From contig JAEZMP010000069.1 in the NCBI GenBank assembly GCA_023442215.1, positions 1 to 7,271 of the forward strand: a stretch of DNA of 7,271 bases, read 5' to 3'. The notes under the pieces are model-generated. The model was not told where the DNA came from. It saw only the letters and a list, made by a program, of their open reading frames with translations, and made no database searches. Made by a program: the position numbers and the translations under genes. The DNA is from Pseudomonadota bacterium (GTDB lineage Bacteria; Pseudomonadota; Alphaproteobacteria; Rhizobiales; Segnochrobactraceae). The first letter of the stretch is position 1. Every line of letters begins with the position of its first letter. Positions 1 to 5,072 of this stretch are shown in pieces.

Positions 1-547
1 GCACCACCGCGTTGCCGGTCGCCAGCGCAGGCGCCGACTTCCAGATGGCGTTGATCGCCGGGAAGTTGAACGGCGCAATGGAGGCGATGATGCCGTAGGG
101 CTCCGGCTTCAGAAGGGTCGTGCCGCTGTTCGCCCCGGCGATCAGCGCGCCTTCGACCTTGTCGGCCCATTCGGCGAAATAGCGCACGGCGCCCGCGGCC
201 CGGACGAGATCGCGGGTGATGACGTCGGCCACCGGCCGGGTCGTCGTCGCAGCCTCGAGCCGGCCGAGTTCGGTGCGCCGCGCGTCCATCAGGTCGGCCC
301 ATGCCTTCAGGACCCGCGCCCGCTCCAGCGGCGTGGCGGTGGCCCAGCCGGAGGCGATGCGCACGTGCGCGGCGTTCTGCATCGCCTCGTCGACCAGCGC
401 CTCGTCCGCGGCGCGGATGGCGCCGATCGTGGCGCCGTCCGAGGGACGAACCAGCGCGATTTCCGCGCCGTCGCCGGCGACGCGCCGCCCGCCGATCAGG
501 TGATCGGTGATGGCGGTCACGTCATTCGGGTCGAAATCGTGGGACAT
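1..547 (-). CDS. Aldehyde dehydrogenase, N-terminal part (probable alpha-ketoglutarate semialdehyde dehydrogenase), cut by the window edge
   Basis: NAD(P)-dependent aldehyde dehydrogenase; in this operon the likely reaction is alpha-ketoglutarate semialdehyde to alpha-ketoglutarate, the last step of hydroxyproline breakdown. I translated it by hand from the ATG at 545-547 and read 182 uninterrupted codons to the window edge. It shows the usual N-terminal layout: RYFAEWADKVEG near residues 122-133, then EPYGIIASIAPFNFP at about 149-163 with the oxyanion-hole Asn161, and Lys170 at the position that contacts the coenzyme, followed by PALATGNAVV. The catalytic Glu and Cys lie in the missing C-terminal two thirds, so activity cannot be judged. 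An AGGAGA ribosome site five bases before the ATG fixes the start. It follows the epimerase gene by 23 bases, so it is probably cotranscribed. The family is secure; the substrate is inferred from neighbours. Confidence 0.88.
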   Translation of the reverse strand, partial: MSHDFDPNDVTAITDHLIGGRRVAGDGAEIALVRPSDGATIGAIRAADEALVDEAMQNAAHVRIASGWATATPLERARVLKAWADLMDARRTELGRLEAATTTRPVADVITRDLVRAAGAVRYFAEWADKVEGALIAGANSGTTLLKPEPYGIIASIAPFNFPAINAIWKSAPALATGNAVV

Positions 548-552
548 GTGCC

Positions 553-558
553 TCTCCT
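553..558 (-). promoter_or_regulatory. Ribosome binding site of the aldehyde dehydrogenase gene
   Basis: The transcript reads AGGAGA, ending five bases before the ATG at 547. It is the strongest Shine-Dalgarno match in the window. It decides the start of a gene that has only its N-terminus here. Confidence 0.75.
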
Positions 559-570
559 GAATCCGTTTCC

Positions 571-1578
571 TCAGACGCCCGTCAGACGGAAGCCCTGCTG
601 GAACGGATCGTGGGGATCGAGGAAGAAGTTGAAGCTGCCGGTGAGGTAGGCCGAGCCGGTCACGGTGCAGCGGATGGCCGGCAGGTCGCCCACGGTGTCC
701 TCGCCGTGCACCTGGCCGGTGAAGACGGTGTCGAGAATGCCGGCGTGGCGGAAGCTGTCGCCCACCTTCAGGTCACCCTTGCCGTGCAGCATCGCCATGC
801 GCGAGGCGGTGCCGGTGCCGCAGGGCGAGCGGTCGATCACGGTCGGCGGGCAGACGACGACGTTCTTGCCGTCGAAGCGCACGCCGTCGCCGGCCCCCAC
901 GATCTCGATCTGGTAGATCTCGTTGACGTGGGCGAGCGTCGGGTGCTGGACGGGAATGTCCTTCAGCCCGGCGCGCAGTTCGGCGGCCGCGCTCACCAGC
1001 GCCCAGGCATTGTCGGTCGTCAGCTCGAGGCCGAGATCGGCGGCCTCGACGATGAGATAGAAGTCGCCGCCGAAGGCGATGTCGGCGCGGACGGAACCGA
1101 AGCTCTTGGTCTCGACCATCACGTCGCGCCGGTAGAGGAAGCTCAGCGGCATTTCGAGCGTGACGGAGACGGCGCGGCCGTTCTCCACCTTCACCCGCGC
1201 GGGCACCACGCCGGCCGGCGTGTCGAGCCGCACCAGCGTCTCGCCTTCCTGCGCGGTGATGTAGCCGGCCTCGACCGCAATGGTCGCGACCGCCATGGCG
1301 CAGTGGCCGCACATCGGCGGATAGGTGTCCGGCTCCAGGATGAGCATGCCGATGTCGGCATCCGGCGAGCAGGCCTCGGTGAGCACGGCGGCGGGCATGT
1401 TGAACGAGCCGCGCGGCTCGAACAGCACGAGCTGGCGCAGCCAGTCGCGGCTCATGAGGTCGGCCCGCTTCTCCACCATGGTGGCGCCGCGGATCGGCCC
1501 GAAGCCGGAGGTGATGAGGCGGAGCGGGCAGCCGGCCGTGTGGGAATCGATGCCCTGAATGATGCGGGTCGAGCGCAT
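571..1578 (-). CDS. 4-hydroxyproline 2-epimerase (proline racemase family)
   Basis: Cofactor-independent two-cysteine epimerase of 335 residues, the normal family length. It probably converts trans-4-hydroxy-L-proline to cis-4-hydroxy-D-proline in the cytoplasm. Sequence evidence: the N-terminal GIDSHTAGCPLRL block (9-21), EPRGSFNMPAA at 54-64, the first catalytic motif PMCGHCAM with Cys90, the FGGDFY block at 169-174, and the second motif IDRSPCGTGTAS with Cys253. Having cysteine at both positions favours an epimerase or racemase over trans-3-hydroxyproline dehydratase, which has Thr or Ser at the first position. The residue after CGH is Cys93, where family members usually have Gly, Asn or Ala. 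The gene starts 15 bases after the deaminase stop and lies 23 bases before the aldehyde dehydrogenase. Proline racemase is the alternative; the neighbouring deaminase and dehydrogenase favour hydroxyproline. Confidence 0.88.
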   Translation of the reverse strand: MRSTRIIQGIDSHTAGCPLRLITSGFGPIRGATMVEKRADLMSRDWLRQLVLFEPRGSFNMPAAVLTEACSPDADIGMLILEPDTYPPMCGHCAMAVATIAVEAGYITAQEGETLVRLDTPAGVVPARVKVENGRAVSVTLEMPLSFLYRRDVMVETKSFGSVRADIAFGGDFYLIVEAADLGLELTTDNAWALVSAAAELRAGLKDIPVQHPTLAHVNEIYQIEIVGAGDGVRFDGKNVVVCPPTVIDRSPCGTGTASRMAMLHGKGDLKVGDSFRHAGILDTVFTGQVHGEDTVGDLPAIRCTVTGSAYLTGSFNFFLDPHDPFQQGFRLTGV

Positions 1579-1593
1579 GATCTCTGTGTCCGT

Positions 1594-2502
1594 TCAGGCG
1601 AGCGTCTGGATGGTGGCGGCGACGTCGGCGTCGGCGAGAATCTTCGCCACGCTCGCAAGCTGCGCGTCCGAGAACGGCAGCAGCGGCTCGCGCGGGATGC
1701 CGACGGGCTGGCCGAGCGCGTTCATCGCCGCCTTGATGCCGGCATAGAAGCTGCCGCTCTTGAAGCAGCGGTAGATGGCGAACAGCGCCGGCTCCAGCCG
1801 GTCGGCCGTGGCGGCGTCGCCGGCAGCGCACGCATCGAAATAGCGGCGCACGAGGCGGCCGGAGAGCTGGTGCGCCATGGCGACCACGCCGACGACGCCG
1901 AGCGGCAGCGACGAGCGGATCATGGTCTCGTAGCCGACGAACACCGCGAGCTCGCCCTTCACCTTCTGGCAGAGCTCGGCGACCTGCTGGATGTCGCCGG
2001 AGGAGTCCTTGATCGCCACGACGTTGGGGATCTCGGCAAGCCGCGCCACCAGATCGGGCGTGATGTTGACGCCGATGCGGACCGGGCTGTTGTAGAGCAT
2101 CACCGGCAGGCCGGAGGCGGCGCAGATGCGGCGATAGAAGTGCTCCGCCTCGCGCAGGTCGGGCTTGGCGTAGATCGGCGGCAGCGCGAGGATGCCGTCG
2201 CAGCCGGTGGTCTCGGCGGCCTTGGTCAGCTCCAGCACCACGTCGGTGTGCAGATCGGAGACGCCCGCCAGCACCGGCACGCGGCCGGCGGCGACCATCA
2301 CGGTCGCCTCGAACAGCTTCACCCGCTCGGCGACGGTCATGGCATAGAACTCGCCCGTCGAACCGCAGACGATCAGCCCGTCGGCGCCATTGGCGATGTT
2401 CGCCTCGGCGAGCGCCTCGAAGCGCGGGAAGTCGATCGGCCCCTCGGGCAGGAAGGGCGTGACGAGGACACTGTGGATGCCCTGCCAGTTGGTCTTGGTC
2501 AT
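1594..2502 (-). CDS. DapA/dihydrodipicolinate synthase superfamily enzyme, probable pyrroline-4-hydroxy-2-carboxylate deaminase
   Basis: Class I aldolase-fold (TIM barrel) enzyme of 302 residues that forms a Schiff base with its substrate. In hydroxyproline clusters this family converts 1-pyrroline-4-hydroxy-2-carboxylate to alpha-ketoglutarate semialdehyde and ammonia. Visible motifs: VTPF at 14-17, the GSTGEF pyruvate/carboxylate loop at 47-52, the catalytic Tyr137 in LYNSP, and the Schiff-base Lys165 in AIKDSSGD. I chose the ATG at 2502, giving MTKTNWQGIHSVLVTPF, because family members begin this close to the first beta strand; a GTG 17 codons upstream (2553) stays in frame but adds a basic, proline-rich tail with no family match. 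The ribosome site is weak (GAGA). The 106-base gap before it is the largest in the operon. Other DapA-family reactions (lyase, dehydratase) cannot be excluded by sequence, but context favours the deaminase. Confidence 0.8.
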   Translation of the reverse strand: MTKTNWQGIHSVLVTPFLPEGPIDFPRFEALAEANIANGADGLIVCGSTGEFYAMTVAERVKLFEATVMVAAGRVPVLAGVSDLHTDVVLELTKAAETTGCDGILALPPIYAKPDLREAEHFYRRICAASGLPVMLYNSPVRIGVNITPDLVARLAEIPNVVAIKDSSGDIQQVAELCQKVKGELAVFVGYETMIRSSLPLGVVGVVAMAHQLSGRLVRRYFDACAAGDAATADRLEPALFAIYRCFKSGSFYAGIKAAMNALGQPVGIPREPLLPFSDAQLASVAKILADADVAATIQTLA

Positions 2503-2578
2503 GTTCGGTCTCGGTTTCTGAACGGGTCTCGTGACAAGGGGGTGGCGTGGCACGCCCCGCAGGCATGCGACGCAGACG

Positions 2579-2611
2579 AAAAAGGGGCCGGATGACGCCG
2601 GGTGCGCGTCA
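2579..2611 (-). terminator. Candidate weak terminator or attenuator hairpin after the ATPase gene
   Basis: In the transcript TGACGC (which includes the ATPase stop codon) pairs perfectly with GCGTCA across a seven-base loop (arms 2606-2611 and 2593-2598). Nine bases later comes a run of five T (2583-2579). The T run is too far from the stem for a classic intrinsic terminator, so partial termination or a processing stem is more likely. An alternative four-base CCGG/CCGG stem sits closer to the T run. Confidence 0.3.
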
Positions 2612-3430
2612 GGTCTGAAGCAGCGGCCGCATCAGCTCGGCCGTCGCGTGGAAGCGGTTGACGAAGCCGCGAACGCGCTCGTTGGTCGGGTGCAGCAGCA
2701 CCTCCTGCGGCGTGCCCTGCGCGGCGATGGCGCCCTGGTCGAGAAACACCACCCGGGTGGCGACCTCGAGGGCGAAGCCGAGCTCGTGGGTGACGACCAG
2801 CATCGTCATGCCCTCGCGCGCCAGCGTGATCATCGTGTTGAGCACCTCGCCGACGAGTTCCGGATCGAGCGCGGAGGTCGGCTCGTCGAACAGCATCAGC
2901 GAGGGGCGCATGTTGAGGGCGCGGGCGATGGAAACCCGCTGCTTCTGCCCGCCCGAGAGGCGGCCCGGCATGCGGTCGGCGAAGTCCGCCATGCCCACCT
3001 TGGCGAGCAGGTCGAGGGCGCGGGCACGGTTGGTCGCGTCGTTCTCGCGCAGAACCGTGCGCGGACCTTCCATGACGTTGGCGAGCACGTTCATGTGCGG
3101 AAACAGGTTGAACTGCTGGAACACCATGCCGACGCGGCTGCGCATCGCGGCGACGTCGCGGCCGCTGAGGCGGGCATTGTCGCGGCCGTCCGGGGCGCGG
3201 TCGAAGATCGGCGCGCCGTCGATCACGATTCTGCCGGAACTCGGCTGCTCGAGAAGATTCACGCAGCGCAGGAGCGTCGTCTTTCCGGAGCCGGACGAGC
3301 CGAGCAGCGCCACCACTTCCCCGGGATAGACGGTGAGGTCGATGCCCTTCAGCACCTCGTGGGAGCCGAAGGCCTTGCGCACGCGGCTGACTTCGACCAG
3401 CGGAGCGGCATCGGTGGGAAGACGGGTCAT
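2609..3430 (-). CDS. Polar amino acid ABC transporter, ATP-binding protein (GlnQ/HisP type)
   Basis: ATPase of 273 residues that powers the adjacent permease at the inner face of the membrane. All the nucleotide-binding motifs are present: Walker A GSSGSGKTT at 44-52, Q-loop Gln105 in VFQQFNLFPH, signature LSGGQ at 158-162, Walker B LMLFDE at 178-183 followed by PTSALDPE, and switch His215 in VVTHELGFA. The FNLFPHMNVL and THELGFA wording is typical of the polar amino acid uptake subfamily. The start is the ATG at 3430, with GAGAGGG six bases upstream overlapping the permease stop codon; only 11 bases separate the genes, implying coupled translation. Open frame continues far upstream of this ATG, but that part lies across the permease gene in another frame and is not protein-like. 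Substrate, probably hydroxyproline or proline, is inferred from the operon. Confidence 0.93.
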   Translation of the reverse strand: MTRLPTDAAPLVEVSRVRKAFGSHEVLKGIDLTVYPGEVVALLGSSGSGKTTLLRCVNLLEQPSSGRIVIDGAPIFDRAPDGRDNARLSGRDVAAMRSRVGMVFQQFNLFPHMNVLANVMEGPRTVLRENDATNRARALDLLAKVGMADFADRMPGRLSGGQKQRVSIARALNMRPSLMLFDEPTSALDPELVGEVLNTMITLAREGMTMLVVTHELGFALEVATRVVFLDQGAIAAQGTPQEVLLHPTNERVRGFVNRFHATAELMRPLLQT

Positions 3431-3441
3431 GTTCGGCCCTC

Positions 3442-4089
3442 TCAATGGCTGCGCATCTCGAGCCGGCGCGCGAGATAGTTGGAGGGGATCAGGATCGCCA
3501 GGAAGATGAGGCCGACCACGGTGTAGACTTCCATCGGCCGGTAGGTGAACGACGACACGTAGCTCGCCTGATAGAGCAGGTCCGGCACGGTGATGACGGA
3601 GAGAAGCGTCGTGTTCTTCATCTGGATGATGGTCTGTCCGGCGAGCGGCGGAATCATCTGCCGGAAGGCCTGCGGCAGGATGATCCGGTGCATCGCCTGC
3701 CACGGCCGCATTCCGAGCGCCTTGGCGGCGTCGGCCTGTCCATGGTCGAGCGCCTGGATGCCGGCGCGCAGGATCTCGGCATAGTAGGCGCCGCCATAGA
3801 GGCTGAGCGCGAGGATGCCGGCGGCCTGCTTGCTGATGTTGATGCCCGCGAAGATCGGCAGGGCGTAGTAGCTCCACAACAGCCACACGAGCAGCGACAC
3901 GTTGCGGAAGAATTCGACGAACAGCATGCCGACGACGCGCAGGGCGCGCAGCGGCGAAAGCTGGGCGAGCGCGATCAGAAGCCCGACGATCAGCCCCAGA
4001 ACGCAGGTGATCACTGTGTATTCCTGGGTGACCAGAAGTCCCCAGGCAAACAGGTGGGCGTTTTGGGTGATGACGGACCAGTCGAACAC
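3442..4089 (-). CDS. Polar amino acid ABC transporter, permease (HisM/GlnP type)
   Basis: Inner-membrane permease of 215 residues with about five hydrophobic segments (roughly 17-42, 62-80, 91-107, 160-175 and 188-207). EFFRNVSLLVWLL (59-71) matches the conserved EFFRGTPLLVQ block of the family, and the EAA loop that docks the ATPase spans about 105-146 (EILRAGIQALDHGQADAAKALG followed by ILPQAFRQMIPPL, here described in two parts). The start is a GTG at 4089; the next methionine is residue 54, well inside the protein, so GTG is required. The ribosome site is poor, an AAGG lying more than ten bases upstream. It follows the binding-protein gene by 66 bases that contain a hairpin. Only one permease gene is present, so a homodimer is expected unless a second lies elsewhere. 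Confidence 0.92.
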   Translation of the reverse strand: MFDWSVITQNAHLFAWGLLVTQEYTVITCVLGLIVGLLIALAQLSPLRALRVVGMLFVEFFRNVSLLVWLLWSYYALPIFAGINISKQAAGILALSLYGGAYYAEILRAGIQALDHGQADAAKALGMRPWQAMHRIILPQAFRQMIPPLAGQTIIQMKNTTLLSVITVPDLLYQASYVSSFTYRPMEVYTVVGLIFLAILIPSNYLARRLEMRSH

Positions 4090-4121
4090 GGTTCGGCGAC
4101 CTTGCTTGGCGAGGAACGGGG

Positions 4122-4147
4122 CCGGTGCCAGCCGGAGCCGGCACCGG
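4122..4147 (-). other. Intergenic GC-rich stem-loop between binding-protein and permease genes
   Basis: CCGGTGCC (4122-4129) and GGCACCGG (4140-4147) form a perfect eight-base stem with a ten-base loop. It begins eight bases after the binding-protein stop codon. No T run follows in the transcript, so it is not a classic terminator. Stem-loops in this position commonly protect the 3' end of the binding-protein mRNA or lower expression of the downstream membrane genes. Confidence 0.6.
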
Positions 4148-4155
4148 GATCGGCG

Positions 4156-5031
4156 TCAGAAATTGAACTCAGGCGGCAGCACGGAAAGGTCGATGCCGCG
4201 GTCCTCGAAGGTCTTGCGCAGCTTGCCCTGAGCGAGACCGAGGGCGCGCTGCTGGTTCACCCAGTTGGTGAGCCAGTTCTCGTAGCCCTCGTTGCCTTCC
4301 TCGCGGCGCACGCCGATGGTGGCCGGATTGAGCAGCATCGGGCTCGGCAGGATGATCTCGCCGTTGATCTGCTTGGCGACCTCGATGGCGTCGAACACCG
4401 CGAGGATCATGGCGTCGGCGCGGCCGGCCTGCAGTTCCATCACGCCGAGCGGACGATCCTCGACCGGGGTGATCGTGGCCTTGGGCGTCAGCGACTCGGC
4501 GACGACCTGCATGGTGCCGCCCTTCTGCACCACGAGGCGCACGGACGGATCGTTCAGCTCGGCCCAGGTCTTCTTGGTGAAGCCCGGCTTGGTGACGATC
4601 GCCCAGGCGTCGGTGAACAACGGCACGCTCAGATAGTCGACGACGAGGCCGCGCTTCGGGTTCGGGTTGAGGCCGAAGGCGATGTCGATCTTGTTGGCCT
4701 GGAAGTCGGCGGCGAGATTGCCCCAGGTGGTCTCGACGGGCACCACCTTCACGTTGAGCAGCTCGGCGATGTCCTTCGCCCAATCCATGTAGAAGCCGCC
4801 CCACTCGCCGGTGTCGCGGTTGCGGATGTAGCCCGGCTCCTCGCCGACCATCACCGGCACGCGCAGCTCGCCGCTGTTGCGGATGCGGTCGAGCACGAGG
4901 TTCGGATCCGTGGCGAACGCGGACTGCAGGCTGGAAAGCGCCAGGACGACGGCGCCGACGAGCAGAAGGACGAGATGGCGGATCGCCGGGTGGATGGCCC
5001 GAGACGGCCGGATGGATGAGGCGGTTGTCAT
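4156..5031 (-). CDS. Periplasmic amino acid-binding protein of the ABC transporter (family 3)
   Basis: Extracytoplasmic solute-binding protein of 291 residues that captures the substrate and delivers it to the permease. A signal peptide is clear: basic residues at 8-18, a hydrophobic core HLVLLLVGAVVLALSS (19-34) and a likely cut after SAFA at residue 40. The two-lobe family 3 fold follows, with LRVPVMVGEEPGY at 56-68, IDIAFGLNPNPKR at 115-127 and QKGGTM at 169-174. Arg127 and Thr173 line up with ligand carboxylate-binding residues of LAO/glutamine-type proteins. The Asp that normally holds the ligand amino group appears to be Ala211 in GRADAMILA. The start ATG at 5031 has AGGGA seven bases upstream. 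The gene begins 41 bases after the regulator stop. Hydroxyproline, proline or a proline betaine are possible ligands; the choice is inferred. Confidence 0.92.
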   Translation of the reverse strand: MTTASSIRPSRAIHPAIRHLVLLLVGAVVLALSSLQSAFATDPNLVLDRIRNSGELRVPVMVGEEPGYIRNRDTGEWGGFYMDWAKDIAELLNVKVVPVETTWGNLAADFQANKIDIAFGLNPNPKRGLVVDYLSVPLFTDAWAIVTKPGFTKKTWAELNDPSVRLVVQKGGTMQVVAESLTPKATITPVEDRPLGVMELQAGRADAMILAVFDAIEVAKQINGEIILPSPMLLNPATIGVRREEGNEGYENWLTNWVNQQRALGLAQGKLRKTFEDRGIDLSVLPPEFNF

Positions 5032-5072
5032 CGTCTGTTCCCTGGTTTTCTGGTTGGTTGCGAGGCGGGGGC

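Noticed and set aside
2503..2553. 17-codon N-terminal extension of the deaminase from a GTG at 2553
   Set aside because: Basic, proline-rich extension absent from the family; the ATG at 2502 gives the normal length.
773..2566. Minus-strand open frame of 597 codons overlapping the deaminase and epimerase in another frame
   Set aside because: Arg/Ala/Pro-rich product without motifs; the other minus frame holds Tyr137, Lys165, Cys90 and Cys253.
610..2595. Long plus-strand open frame of 661 codons opposite the epimerase and deaminase genes
   Set aside because: It is antisense to two genes with intact catalytic motifs, and its product is a biased His/Asp/Gly/Arg-rich string with no domain; long antisense frames are normal in GC-rich DNA.
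3445..5019. Plus-strand open frame of 524 codons opposite the permease and binding-protein genes
   Set aside because: Antisense shadow; the minus strand has the signal peptide, EAA loop and family blocks.
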